Shown: positions 13,304 to 26,080 of the stretch, piece after piece | How the letters are laid out: every line of letters starts with the position of its first letter | Position numbering within the stretch: position 1 is the stretch's first letter | Source: Cudoniella acicularis | Taxonomy: Eukaryota; Ascomycota; Leotiomycetes; Helotiales; Helotiaceae | Direction: 5' to 3' | Length of the DNA stretch: 64,000 bases | Assembly: GCA_013054445.1 (NCBI GenBank) | Contig: JAAMPI010000016.1 | Location: 33,790 to 97,789, forward strand | Translations under genes and position numbers: made by a program | Notes under the pieces: generated by a model | Databases searched by the model: none | Seen by the model: the letters and a program-made list of their open reading frames with translations, nothing else | What the model was told of the DNA's origin: nothing

Positions 13304-15040
13304 ATGGCCCTCGCCAGCCCAAGATTCCTCCGCATTTGGCGGGACGATGGCATCCGCTCAGTTCTCCTTTCACACATGGACAAAGAGTCAATCTGTGCTC
13401 TCCGTCTTACAGATTTCGAACTCTGTAGCCTCACAACCAAACCTCTTTTCACCCGAACCCGCTTGACCTTTACACCAAGCTCCCTCACACGACCCTCGAG
13501 ACTTGAAGCCCTGTCAAAAATAGGTCCCTATATCGAGCACCTTACTTTCTCCATGCCTCATACACCCGAGACTTTTCTCCCGCCTCTTTTGAACCCTATC
13601 AATGGCCATGAGGTCAACTTTTTATATACCCCGCATACAACAGCGGCCTCAGTCACCCAGCGTCCGAAGTATGGATGCCCCGAGCTGGCAGACATTCTCA
13701 CTCAACAATACCCTCCCATATTCCACGCCGCTACAAATGTCCCGGCATTCATTAATGCCATGAGCCGGATGCCCAATCTCAGGCACCTCACAATTTCTTG
13801 TCCAGGACAAGACCCGGCTCAGAGGTATCGTCGGGATTGTGTTGACTATGCGCTCATAAGCTTGCGGATAGCAATTGAGCGAGCGCCATTGCTTCGATTC
13901 GAGAAACTTTCCCTCAACCATATACACCCTTCTGCATTCCAGTACCTCCGATACATGCCAGGCTATGGCTGCACGCCTTCAGCAGGACGCCGCTGGAAGC
14001 AGATTCGGAAACTCGTCATTATCATGGACTCATGGGACTTCCTCAGTCTTCGACCTGGGCTTGATCACCTCAAGATCCTTGACGATTATATCCGGAGTTT
14101 TGCTGCCAACCTGGAGAAGATCAGCTTTGGGTGGAATGGCAGGAAGGGACCGTGTCCACTCACGTTGTTCACCGATCCCCTCTTTGCACCTCCAAGGAAA
14201 GCAGCAAAACTATTTGCCGAAGTCACATCGCCTATGTCCCCATTGCCAGCCGCACCACCAAGGCCAGCGATGGTCTTCCCCAAGCTCAGATATATGCAAG
14301 TTCGAAATGCAACAATGTCATCAGATCAGGTTGCGGACTTTGTGTATGAGCATCGACACACAGTAAAGGAGTTCGATTTCGAAAATGTATTCTTGATCAA
14401 TGGGGGCACCTGGGAAGCTGCTCTTGCGCCATTGACGAGGATCAGTGGTAGCGACGAATGGCTATCACAACAAAGCGGCTCTGATATTGACAGTTCGACT
14501 GGTTTCCAGAGCCAAGATGACTTGGAGCTCGACGAGTTCGACGAAGTTGTTGATACTCTTGGTGGCTTGCCTTCTCGTGATCTGCACACCAACGCGGGGA
14601 TGATCTCCGAAACAGCATCCGTACATGTCACGAAGCTCAAGAAGAGAAGGGTGCGGAGAAGGCGGAAACGCAAGCACCGAGAACCCAAGGAAGACTCAGG
14701 GGGGTTGGTAATCTCGAGTCCCATGCGGATATCAGAACCAGTGGTAGATGTGTTGCAGCCTACCACATTTAATCCCAATGTACAAGGTGTTCAGCGCGAT
14801 ATGGAACGAGAAGCAGCTCAACGAGAGCTTGCTGACGACCCAGAAAAGAGGGTATCGACTTTGAAGAAAGCAAAGGAGGCCGTGTTGAAACAACTCGGGA
14901 AAGAGTTCTGTAAAAGTCAAGAAAGGAATCATGTCAGAGGTTTCTTCAAGAACACTTGCTCTGCTGGGTGGAAAAGTAGAGGCATGCTTGGGCACGAGAG
15001 CAGCACTGCCTTGGTGCCTTTAATGTTCAGCCGTTGTTGA
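13304..15040 (+). CDS. F-box-like protein, conserved in fungi, function unknown
   Basis: A single-exon gene of 578 aa starting at ATG in a good context (gttATGGCC). The N-terminus (about 15-60, IRSVLLSHMDKESICALRLT then LCSLTTKPLF) has the spacing and hydrophobic pattern of a fungal F-box. A leucine-rich region follows (about 65-360) with LRR-like segments such as MPNLRHLTISCP and FEKLSLNHI. F-box proteins normally recruit substrates to SCF ubiquitin ligases through Skp1. The second half is acidic (about 390-430), followed by a strongly basic stretch near 445-460 (KKRRVRRRRKRKHR) that would serve as a nuclear localisation signal. I do not recognise a named orthologue, and the F-box call is by pattern only. 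Confidence 0.75.
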   Translation: MALASPRFLRIWRDDGIRSVLLSHMDKESICALRLTDFELCSLTTKPLFTRTRLTFTPSSLTRPSRLEALSKIGPYIEHLTFSMPHTPETFLPPLLNPINGHEVNFLYTPHTTAASVTQRPKYGCPELADILTQQYPPIFHAATNVPAFINAMSRMPNLRHLTISCPGQDPAQRYRRDCVDYALISLRIAIERAPLLRFEKLSLNHIHPSAFQYLRYMPGYGCTPSAGRRWKQIRKLVIIMDSWDFLSLRPGLDHLKILDDYIRSFAANLEKISFGWNGRKGPCPLTLFTDPLFAPPRKAAKLFAEVTSPMSPLPAAPPRPAMVFPKLRYMQVRNATMSSDQVADFVYEHRHTVKEFDFENVFLINGGTWEAALAPLTRISGSDEWLSQQSGSDIDSSTGFQSQDDLELDEFDEVVDTLGGLPSRDLHTNAGMISETASVHVTKLKKRRVRRRRKRKHREPKEDSGGLVISSPMRISEPVVDVLQPTTFNPNVQGVQRDMEREAAQRELADDPEKRVSTLKKAKEAVLKQLGKEFCKSQERNHVRGFFKNTCSAGWKSRGMLGHESSTALVPLMFSRC

Positions 15041-15659
15041 AGAATACATGTAGTAATCTGACGGGAAATAACATTCTTGCTATGAGTAACGAATTGATGA
15101 TGCTCGAAGATGCCTTTTTCACACTGCTTCTGAGTGATTTTGACTCGGCATTTTCCAATTTTCGCAATGTCGAAGACCCTCGTGTAGATCCTGTAAAAGC
15201 CCATAACATGGGCAAAATACAATGACTTTTTTTTTTTTGGAAAATCTTCAAAGACGGCTATGAAGGGTAGAGTCGCTTCAAAAAATTAAGATGAGACGAT
15301 CTCGTAGCACGTTGACATTATATCACAAATGCCTAACTTATTTGAGATATTTATCTTGCGATGGTTTTTGAGCCTCTATTGCTGCCTAGAGTTGCTGCTC
15401 CATTTTTATTTTTTTGAAGACCTGTCAATGACATGTCTCTCGAGAGCTTGTGCCACGCACGCGCCATTGACCTTTAGCATTTCTTGCGGGATTAACAACC
15501 CAAAGCATCCTTAGATCTAGCTGCAAGCAAAATTTACCCCTAGAAAATTCTATCGACGCGACAACACTCACATCCCAAATGTGAGGTATTTTCCTGATTG
15601 GAAAAAAAAGGAGTCCAAGTCAGTTATGCAGGTAAGTCGCATGATAGACTAATGACCAC
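15041..15659. other. Convergent intergenic region
   Basis: About 0.6 kb between the 3' ends of the F-box-like gene and the minus-strand methyltransferase gene. It contains an A/T run at 15226-15240 and no supported gene. It should hold both 3' UTRs. Confidence 0.5.
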
Positions 15660-17042
15660 CTATAATCGCCTGTACATGTGTATCTGATAGCGCATATTTT
15701 CCAACGGTATTGGATAACGAGTCGTCTCCGGAATGCGAAACCATTTTGAATCCTCGGAAACTACTTTCTCCCAACTTAGAGCAGCTCCTTTCCCCTGTTC
15801 TTCACCAGGCTTGTTACTCTTTTGGGTGTCGAGCAGGGTGTGATCCAGTAACCATTTCATAGGATACTTTTTGGCCTCTGCCCCGATACTGGTCTCCGAA
15901 TAACTGCCGGGGCTATCAACCACCAGCAAAAGAGTCCCTGGCTTGGCGGATATCGTTAACTGTAGCAGGAATGCAGTTGTTTTGCTGATTGATGTTGTGT
16001 ACAGTTCATTGAGAGTGAAAAGAAGTGTAACGAGGATTGGCCTTTGCCCAACCATCTCGTTCACTTGGACCTGTGTCATGTTGAGTGCATCTTCCAAACG
16101 GAATGTGGTGTCAAGTATTTCGGGTGCAATGAGTGATGAGTTTGCCGCTCTTGCTGAAGCACTTGCGTACTTGGATATTGGGGGAGGGTTGACAAGGGTA
16201 TCGTGTAGTTTCAGTACGACATCGTGCCACTCTGCCGTATCAACAAGAACTAAATTGACCTTGGGATGCCTCTCGGAGTTAGGTGAAATCTCCAAATCAG
16301 TATCCACTGCACCGCCGATCTTTGGTTCGGGCGATACACCCTGCAAAAGTTTGATGAAACCACCGAATGCAATGACTTCTGCAGCCCCTCCGCCGATACA
16401 AGCTACTTGCAGCTTCAGAACATCAGCAGCATTGGTGGCAGGCATTGGCTCAACAGCTCCGGTCGTGTAGTAGATGGGATTCAGGTGCTCCTGAATGTCG
16501 AAGAGAATAGAAGTGTAACAGAGAGCTCTGCTTGGGCTCCATCTCGCCGCATATGCTTCCAAGAATTCACTCTTCCCAAATGCTTTTGCAAAATCTCTCT
16601 CGAACAGGGCAGCCTTGACTTCTTGCAAAACAGGCTGCAATACTTCGGGCGACAAGACAACCGGAAAGGTATCACGGAAGCAGTTAAGTAAGAGTTGTTG
16701 AATTTTGATAGGAATCTCAGGTTCTGACTCTTGTTCGTCGTTTTCTGCATCAACCTGCGTCTGGCTCTTTCCAGGTTTTGCCTTGGTTTTGACCTCTGTT
16801 TTCTTGGTGAAACTTGGGCCTTTCCACCCTGGCCTAGAATCATCGTCTCTGCTAACGACCTTCCCATACAATTTTCCAAACCTACCATTCTTCCCCATCG
16901 TTGATAGTGGCGGGTTTTGCGATGCCTGGATAACGTGAGTGGGATGCTTGAATTGTTGTTGTAGGGCAAACCTGTTTTGCGGGGGAAATGCTGTCTCGCT
17001 TGTCCCTCTAGCGCCACTAGATTTCCCTAGCGCTGCATCCAT
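15660..17042 (-). CDS. 25S rRNA (uridine-N3)-methyltransferase, Bmt6-like
   Basis: A SAM-dependent methyltransferase resembling the fungal family that includes yeast Bmt6, which methylates N3 of a uridine in 25S rRNA in the nucleolus. The single-exon frame gives 460 aa from the first ATG at 17042. The open frame extends 13 codons further to a GTG. An internal ATG at 16898 (MGKNGRFGKLYGKV) is another possible start. A lysine-rich, glutamate-rich linker covers about 60-110. The family hallmarks are SRALCYTSILFDI, where yeast-type proteins have a conserved aromatic loop, and the SAM-binding glycine loop CIGGGAAEVIAFGGF (near 215-230). It ends in the typical NMRYQIHMYRRL. Assignment to the Bmt6 rather than the Bmt5 branch is from memory of the motifs, so the exact target base is inferred. 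Confidence 0.75.
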   Translation of the reverse strand: MDAALGKSSGARGTSETAFPPQNRFALQQQFKHPTHVIQASQNPPLSTMGKNGRFGKLYGKVVSRDDDSRPGWKGPSFTKKTEVKTKAKPGKSQTQVDAENDEQESEPEIPIKIQQLLLNCFRDTFPVVLSPEVLQPVLQEVKAALFERDFAKAFGKSEFLEAYAARWSPSRALCYTSILFDIQEHLNPIYYTTGAVEPMPATNAADVLKLQVACIGGGAAEVIAFGGFIKLLQGVSPEPKIGGAVDTDLEISPNSERHPKVNLVLVDTAEWHDVVLKLHDTLVNPPPISKYASASARAANSSLIAPEILDTTFRLEDALNMTQVQVNEMVGQRPILVTLLFTLNELYTTSISKTTAFLLQLTISAKPGTLLLVVDSPGSYSETSIGAEAKKYPMKWLLDHTLLDTQKSNKPGEEQGKGAALSWEKVVSEDSKWFRIPETTRYPIPLENMRYQIHMYRRL

Positions 17043-17555
17043 AGCAAGATGTGCTAGCTCTATTGTACGGATATATTGCACGCACCAGTGGCTGGCATGA
17101 AATGGCGAAGAAGAAGATTTTCTGGATGACGAGGATGGTATTGATTAGACTTCTCAATTGAGTTGCAACTTGCACGTTAGATAAGTGATTATTAAAAAGG
17201 GCGGGTTTGTGACAGTCTCAACACGAATTCAAGTCCTTTTGCGGTTCCAATGATCACAATTAGTGAAACCCCATGGTGCAGGTAAACCATTCAACTTTTG
17301 GAGACCTCTCAATAATCTCTCGTATTTGTAACTATGCATAACTCCCAGCGTTCCTAATTGGTTCGTAGAATACCAATTTTACGAGCTACCTCTTCATTGT
17401 CGACCTGTTATAGTCAGATCCAAAATCTTATATATGGAACCATTTTCATACATACCTTGGCAAGATGCAAATCAAACTCAAAGCCAGATTTTGCGTGCAA
17501 ACAGACAATCCTCTCTATAAAAGCCATAACTCACAACAACCCTCTCATCGATGTT

Positions 17556-18232
17556 CTAGAACTCAGGACCCTTCACGCTGTTCTTCTCACCAACTGTTTA
17601 CAATTAGCAAAGAACTTCAACCAAGCAGCTGGGGTCTTACCATCGAGAGCTACCAGAAATCTGCTCACACAATTGTAGGCAGCAACCTACTCGCAAACGT
17701 TTAATTAGCATATTCCAGAAGGCCCATAACGTCAGAAACTCACCGTAGCAGTGATCTCCACAATCTCTTGCTCTGAAAAGTGCTTCTTCAACTCCACAAA
17801 CACATCATCAGGAACTTTAACATTGTTCGTCATTTCATCAGTGTACCGCACAACCGCCATCTGCTTCTCACTCAAGACACTCTTTCCAGCCGAGCCACCA
17901 AGCCCTTTGTCTCCAAGAGCTCTTATTCCCTCATCGCTAACACCACCTGCCTTAGCAAGGGGAGCATGATGGCCCCATTCATACCACGCCTCATTGATAA
18001 CTGCCACACGGCAAATCGCAATCTCCCTCACATCATCAGCCAAGCTTGTCTTTGTCCGTACAGCGCCAAGGAAAGAGTTCCAGCCGTCCGCAACGTGCGG
18101 TGAGTGCAAGAGTGTAAGGTCGAGTGCTTGGAGGGGTCGTGGAGCCCGTCGTGCTTCGACACGGGAAAGAATAGCGGCATTTTCGGCTGAGGAGAAGGTG
18201 GGAGATTTTGGATCAACGTATGGGAGACGCAT
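17556..18232 (-). CDS. Carboxymuconolactone decarboxylase/AhpD-like protein
   Basis: A small CMD-family protein (AhpD-like fold), 190 aa from three exons: 17744-18232, 17641-17686 and 17593 down to 17556. The core reads DDVREIAICRVAVINEAWYE followed by WGHHAPLAKAGG, the usual helix pair of the family. The CXXC redox pair of true AhpD is absent, so it is not a peroxidase partner. Fungal members of this type have no established reaction. The second intron is inferred because splicing GTAAGA...ACAG gives VALDVGEKNSVKGPEF, a better family ending than reading through. It lies between the methyltransferase and the V-ATPase gene with no evident functional link. Confidence 0.83.
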
Positions 18233-18869
18233 TTTGTTCGTGATAGTTGCAACTGATCGATTGCTGGGAATTTATTTGAATTTAAAGTATCGTAGCTTCG
18301 AAGTTCTCATTTCGCAATGCGGGGTGTTGCCGGGTCGGGAAAATCTTCAGCCAGGACGCCGATGTTTTGTGCTAAGGTGCCAAAAATGGGGCTCTTGACA
18401 GTTTTCGTGAGTCCTTCATGAAAGGCAAAGCTGCAGAACTAAGTTCAATTTAGCTATAAGTATTTTGATATTTTCTCGAAGACTTCCACCAGTGTGCTTG
18501 TTTGAATGACTAAGATATCATATTCAGTAACAAGATCGTTGAAATGTCTCACCATTTGCAGGTCTCCATTTGAGCTACTCAAGTTATAGAGGTCGAGAAT
18601 ACCATTCATATCAAATAGACATACTAGCATACACGGTGATATTGACCACCTTCACCACCTTCTCTACCTCTATGCAATCAAACTCCAATATTGGTGGAAC
18701 AAGCAACAGTACAGATGTTTTAGACTATGAAAACTCCCGTTCATAGTCACCCTTGAACCCAAGATCCACCATTCCATCCCCCCATCCCATTATTCACAAA
18801 GTAGCCGTGGGAGTGTTGTTGTGCGTTCAAAATTGTCTTCTGACCCCCCTTTCGTCGCGAGCGATTATT

Positions 18870-19717
18870 TTAGCACGATACGTCCAAGCTAGCCTTCGAG
18901 TTCATGAGAAGGGCCACGATCAGACCATAGAGACCTGTATATTTTCAGCAAGATTAAATTGACAAGGGATAGAAAAGCATACCCAGGACTTCGGCGAAAA
19001 TGAGAATAAGAATCATGCCAACAAAGAGTCGAGGTTGTTGTGCAGTACCGCGTACACCAGCATCACCAACAATACCGATGGCAAATCCCGCAGCAAGACC
19101 GGCCAAACCAACACTAAGTCCGGCACCAAGTTGAATGAACCCAGTATACAGAGGCAGTTGTTGTTTGAGTCCATCGGAGATCAAGACGGACACGACCAGA
19201 CCGTAGATACCAATAATACCAGCCATAATAACTGGGACAATGTCTAACACATGCGTCAGTATTTACAGAGGATAGGGGCTCATTGTCTCTCACTTTTGAC
19301 AATCAAGTCAGGTCGGAGAACACCCATCGCGCAGATGCCAACACCAGACTTGGCCGTTCCATAAGCAGCACCAAAGCAAGTGAAGACAATCGCTGAGGTA
19401 CAACCCATCGCACCAAAGAATGGCTAGAATATTATTAGCATGATGAGTTCGAGGTTATGAAAGGTCGAATGTGGATAGGGAGTGTTATCGACGGTCGATA
19501 ATGAACGCAGGAGAGCTAAGTAATGGTGGAATACTGACCGCATAGACCGGGCTAGGAGATATGTTGTCAGCATAGGTTACAATTGAAGTTACAATTGAAG
19601 AAAGATATGCGATGACCATTCATCAGAGCATCGAATTTGAGATGGAGCTTATCTCGAAGTCGACGCTGAGGGTCGAGGTACTCACCAGTTCACGAAGCTG
19701 TCGATAACGTCAGCCAT
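18870..19717 (-). CDS. vma-3: V-type proton ATPase proteolipid subunit c
   Basis: The membrane rotor subunit of the vacuolar H+-ATPase, which carries protons through the Vo sector. Five exons (19686-19717, 19539-19551, 19294-19423, 18983-19243, 18870-18934) give 166 aa, close to the usual 160-165. The second exon is a 13-base microexon. The sequence after it ([20 protein letters not shown]) and [20 protein letters not shown] are nearly invariant. Four TM helices are evident. The proton-carrying Glu is near residue 143 in the last helix ([18 protein letters not shown]). The gene is head-to-head with Snu13. The N-terminus [10 protein letters not shown] is less conserved, as expected. Confidence 0.95.
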
Positions 19718-20138
19718 TTTGAAGGTGTTGTGAAGCTTGGTTTGGAGATATGTAGATGATCTGGAAGCTCGAGTAAGCTTGACAGGTGGCGATTGACTGC
19801 GTTGGTGATGGTGTTGAGCTTGCAGAGATGTTGTCCTGATGGCGATGATGAGGTTCGATGAGGGTTTGCTCTAGCTCGGGGGGAAGCGAGTCCATAAAAG
19901 GTTAGCGTTGGCTTGACACTAGCGTCGGATTTTCTTTTCTTTTCACCTGTGCAAATTGAAGATATTCGACGCGCAACTCTCAAAAGCAATCGAGCAAGCG
20001 ACCAAGTATCAACTTCGATTTTTTTCAAGAGCACCAGGGCGAGCCAACGCAAGGAACCCTGACCGCTCAAGTCTCAACTTCCCAGAAGTATACTCGAATT
20101 TTCGCATCCGACGAAGAATATCAAAAGCTTCCTTCAAA
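19718..20138. promoter_or_regulatory. Shared divergent promoter, subunit c / Snu13
   Basis: The 421 bases separate the start codons of two divergently transcribed housekeeping genes, so both 5' UTRs and core promoters must lie here. The stretch holds short tracts of pyrimidines and no supported gene. No specific factor site is claimed. Confidence 0.55.
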
Positions 20139-20953
20139 ATGGCTGATGAACAGAACGGCTCTGCTGGTAAGTTTACGTCTGCCAAACCCTCAATTAACTT
20201 TTACTGACTTCCCCGAAGCATGGCCTGTGGCCGATAGTGCATTAACGTAAGTTTTTTTCCGTTTTACCCGAGTTCTTCCATCAGGCGCTGAATTGTGCAA
20301 ACATCCTAATTTTCTACTTTTCCAATTACTGACCTGTGGACTGACTTTCCCAGACAAGAGTTACTCGATCTCGTACAACAAGCGAATGTAAGTATAATCA
20401 GTCTGTCCAGTTACTTTTGGTTAAAAAGCAAACAGATAGGAATATGCTAACTCTTCCATTTTTCAGCACTTTAGGCAGCTTAAGAAGGGCGCAAATGAAG
20501 CGACCAAGACGTTGAACCGCGGTATTTCAGAGATCATCATCCTCGCCGCCGATACAGCTCCTCTTGCGATTCTTCTCCATCTCCCCTTGTTGTGCGAGGA
20601 CAAGAAGTCAGTATTCCATTTCGTTATTACAATGCCATTGGAAAATACTGGGCGTGTAGCCGTGTGGCTTTGGGCCAGACCTTCTCTATTCAAATTTGAA
20701 AAGGAATGGGAAACGCTGACTTTATAATTTTATAGTGTCGCATATGTATACGTGCCATCCAAGACGTAAGAACTCTATACCCCAAAATTCTACCGATACA
20801 GAAACGCTAATCTATTAAATACGCAGTGCCCTTGGACGTGCCTGCGGAGTAAGCCGAGCCGTTATCGCCGCCAGCATCACGACCAATGAAGCCAGTGACC
20901 TTATGAACCAAATCCGAACTATTAAGGACAAGGTCGAGAGACTCATGATTTAA
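20139..20953 (+). CDS. SNU13: Snu13, 15.5K/L7Ae-family RNA-binding protein of U4 snRNP and box C/D snoRNPs
   Basis: Binds kink-turn RNA in U4 snRNA and box C/D snoRNAs, and so works in splicing and rRNA modification in the nucleus. Six exons (20139-20166, 20219-20246, 20354-20387, 20467-20606, 20736-20765, 20827-20953) give 128 aa, the normal family size. The L7Ae signature appears as [16 protein letters not shown], then the hydrophobic core [34 protein letters not shown] and the helix ending VERLMI. Every joint is in phase and has standard GTAAG- or GTCAG-type donors. Five introns in under 400 coding bases is dense but common for this gene in filamentous fungi. Function is confidently assigned. 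Confidence 0.96.
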
Positions 20954-23532
20954 GGTGCCAAGGATGGGGGAGAACATCAAAGTTGTAGCATAAGCAACTG
21001 GCGTTTGGCTACGGCCTTGGGATTTGGGCTTTGAGAAAATAGAAAACTCGGGGAAGAAAAATTACAAAACCATTGCCATACTAGTATTGTATTCCCACAA
21101 AACCCATTAAAACCTGTGAGCTTTCCCGGGGCAGCACGCGCGAATCAGACCTCTTCCTATGCCGCTTCCCAAAAAAATGATGAGCAAAGTTACTGGTGAC
21201 TAGGGGTAGAAAAGTTGGTTTAGTGACACTGGCACCCTGAAGAGAAGTGAGATTGACTTCGCTCCTTTACCCTTGAGCACTGGAGCAGGAATGCGATTTC
21301 AAATTCCAAGGAGGTAATATTGGAACGATCATTTGGGTAGGCTCTTTTTCATTCACTCATGCAGCTCTTGTTCTATTATGATACTCCCAATTCTGACCAG
21401 GAAATAGAAAGGAGATGTCCGGCATTGTAAGAGGCGAGGTTTCAATCTGTATGGTTCAATTTACTATTATATTTGAGAGTGTTTCCATTGGGACATTTTG
21501 AGTTGCTCCTAAAATCAGCTTCTTGTTTCCTGCTTTATAGACCAAGGCACGAGAGATCATCTTGCTATGGAGGTCAATTTTTCTACGAAAATCCTCGTTG
21601 AAAGCGTATGTTTAGGTCTATTTTGCTTGGGGGCCGAATATAGATTCACATCCATCCCAGCACAGCAAAACCAGTCAGGCAAGAGAGGATAGTGACTGGT
21701 CATTCACCAATACTTATCATACTGCAGATTGGAACGTTTCAAATAGATAGATTCTATACTTATTGCAGTAGCATTCATTCAACAGTGAACTATTACTCCC
21801 ACTTCAATATGGTGTCTTCTGAAGTTTCTCTACTGTAAGAGTTTAAAGCTGTGTATGTGCAAGGTCTTATGGTTTAGAATTCAATATAAATATTACGCTA
21901 GAAAAACAAGATGTATTGAGCAATAGTGCAACTTCGGAAACCAGAGGTTTGGCAGGGACGTATTTAATGTTGAACAAGCCAAGGGCTGACTTCTCGCTCT
22001 TAGCTTCACAGCTGACAATCCACCTGGTGTCTCCTGGAATCAAACACAACCTCTAGCCTCAATGTAGCATTAAATTTTTAGCCGACACATAAAAAAAATA
22101 TTAATAAAAAAAAAAGGTGGATAGAGAAAAGAATTCGTTTGCATTTAATAGCCAATTTTCCCGAAAGCTTATGGTTCGCAACGTACGAGATGGGACAACT
22201 TGGACAAGCTAAAGGTAGTGGCACTAATGATGAGGTAAGAGTTAAGAGATGAATTTAAGAAAGACATTCAAGGAGTGAACACATTGAAGCAAATAGATTG
22301 CTATACTCCAATAGAATTACATTGCTTGGTGAAGTAGAAACAAATGAAAAACATTACTCTGGAATTGCCAGAGAATAGAATATAGGCTCTAGTACTTGGA
22401 TTTGGTCTTTGAAATTTTCACAACATATTAGAGCACATATTATAAACGACAATAGAAGTTCCAGTCGTTGTGAATCAGTCTGATCTTCTTTTATTTATAA
22501 TTCATTGAGCCCAAATTCACTGAATTGAAGCAATTGGTAGAGAAGACACGTAATACATACTAATGACAACCGATTTAGTATAAGTGATTTGTGTGTCGAG
22601 CATTTGCAAAAGCAGAAACAGCGTTGGTTGGATTTTATGCAGATATGATTTGAAGAATTAAAACAGAATGTCTTTGGCATAGTATAGATCGAGATAGGTA
22701 GTTGAAGTTTCAAATTTCATAGAGGATGTTGTCGATGAACCCCACAAGAAGGCCCCACACTCAGACATTCGGAGGCATTTTGACTTTGAAAGGTAATACA
22801 TTGCTTAGAAATGCTAAATTTCAGTTGAAATTATGAATACGATATGCATAAGTGATTGGTGGAATTTCAGTGTGCTGACTCAACAAGTCTGATAGTCAGA
22901 CTGCTTGGCTACTTGAAGTCTGAAATTCCAACTAACTAGTGAGGAAGCGGAGATGTTCGGGTTGTTCGGAGAGTTGAAAAATATCACATGATATTTACGG
23001 CGAGGAGAGATACGGCAATGAGTCAGAACGAGAGAAAAATGAAAGATATATGTTGAAAGTGTCCTCTAATTGGACATTGAATACTTTCTAAGAAGTGATT
23101 GTAAGAGTTGCCGCGTTGAAGTGGCACTGACACAATCGGAAAACCACCCCAAATAGGGGAATGTCACCCCATTGGCTCCCTCCCCTCACGCACCCAATAT
23201 CGAGAGCTACGAAGATTCCATGACCCCTATCGGATAATCGCGTGTATGGCGGATGTATGCGTGTTCCCCATACCAAACTACAGATGCCGAAAGGCATCCG
23301 GCCAAGAAGAGCAATTAGCACTGGGAGGCAACTGCCCCTCACCCGCATTCTGCGAGGAAAATCCGAAGAAGCCCCTCCTTCATAACCGGACCATTCGTCA
23401 CGCATATTTTCCCCTCTCTTTGTCGATACAACCTCTAAAGTCCAAGCCAAAATTTGTACAAGGCACTTTTTTTACCACAAAGGTACTTTGCAATTTCATC
23501 AGGAAGCACAACAAAGTCGTGATTTAAGCAAC
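20954..23532. other. AT-rich intergenic region
   Basis: About 2.6 kb between Snu13 and the formaldehyde dehydrogenase gene. The longest frames on either strand are under 125 codons, have no recognisable domain and lie in AT-rich sequence. The Snu13 3' UTR should occupy the first few hundred bases. The last 200 bases are the likely dehydrogenase promoter. I see no repeat or transposon signature. Confidence 0.5.
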
Positions 23533-25019
<1,487 letters not shown>

Positions 25020-25453
25020 CTCTCCGGGCGACGTCACAAGCTTTAAGGGGTATCTTGACGTGAGATGGCCGGTGTCTTACAAAATGAAAAGCATAAAATT
25101 TGAGTCGAAGTGAACATTAATAGACTACTTGGGGAAATGTTGATATGAATTTAACATATGTCTGCTCCTCGACAAATTCGAACTTGCACATTTGAGAATA
25201 GTAGCGAAGCCAAAATATGAAGAGCCAAGCAAAATCATCACTAAGTTGGAGATAAATGTATTGATAGCAAGTATGATATTATTCTAGTCTCAAGAACCCC
25301 AACGAGCAGCCCATATTACGCCCGCTAAAATCACTCCCGAGGCCTTGAGAAAGATGTGTAAATACAACGAATTGATGCCTGCCCATCGATCGAAAACGCC
25401 AAGATCTTGCACACCATGTACACGAGCAAGACAGCCCCTATAGCTGTAACTCT
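25020..25453. other. Convergent intergenic region
   Basis: About 430 bases between the 3' ends of the dehydrogenase and the AN1 zinc-finger gene. No gene or repeat is seen. It should contain the two 3' UTRs. Confidence 0.5.
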
Positions 25454-26080
25454 CTAAATACCCTTAATGACCTGTGTCCGCTCGGCGTTAAGTTGTGCAG
25501 CGTTGCGGTCATGAGATTCCTTCTTGCACTATTCATTATTCACAATGTTAGCCAAGAAGTCCTCATCTAAAGAGATCAAGCCCACTAGCCACCACTGCAA
25601 GCCGGAGAAAGTGGGAGAATCAGGGGAACTTACGTCTTCCAAACCATCGCACTTGTGGTCCTCTAGCAACCGGTGCTTGCCACAGAAATGCCCGTTACAG
25701 AAACCGCAATCCCCAATTATCCGCTGTGCTCCTTCCCGGCAGTCCTTATACGTACATCGGATCTTCTTTGGAGGCATGCCGCCACGGAGAGGGAGAGCCA
25801 GATGCAGGGTAGACTCCTGCGCAATATGGTAATCGGCAAGGGTAGATGTGCGGGAGAGATGCTTCCCGGCATGGACGAGGCGCAAGTCGCTTTCTGGAAT
25901 AGAGGTTCGGACACTGAGAAGTGTGGTGAGGTTTTGGACGGATAGGTCTTGAGGTACCGTCATGGCGATTGCTACGTCTAATGTTAGTGCTTCTTCTCTA
26001 ACTTTGAGAGTAGGAGATTGGACTAGTGGTAGAGCTGGGCACTTACTGGAGCCGGAGATGTTCTTGATGAAGATTTGCAT
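25454..26080 (-). CDS. Ubiquitin-like domain plus AN1-type zinc finger protein
   Basis: Three exons (26047-26080, 25634-25971, 25454-25528) give 148 aa. The N-terminal half is ubiquitin-like: it starts MQIFIKNISGS, and the segment ending TLHLALPLRGG closes with the ubiquitin-type Gly-Gly. An AN1 zinc finger follows, with Cys/His ligands in RCTYKDC, GDCGFCNGHFCGKHRLLEDH and KCDGLEDCKKE. The last ligand Cys appears only after splicing to the third exon. Such proteins are linked to ubiquitin/proteasome stress pathways (Cuz1 and ZFAND relatives). An in-frame ATG at 26140 would add 20 residues; I prefer 26080 because it aligns with the ubiquitin fold start. The Gly-Gly could allow processing, but that is inference. 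Confidence 0.88.
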
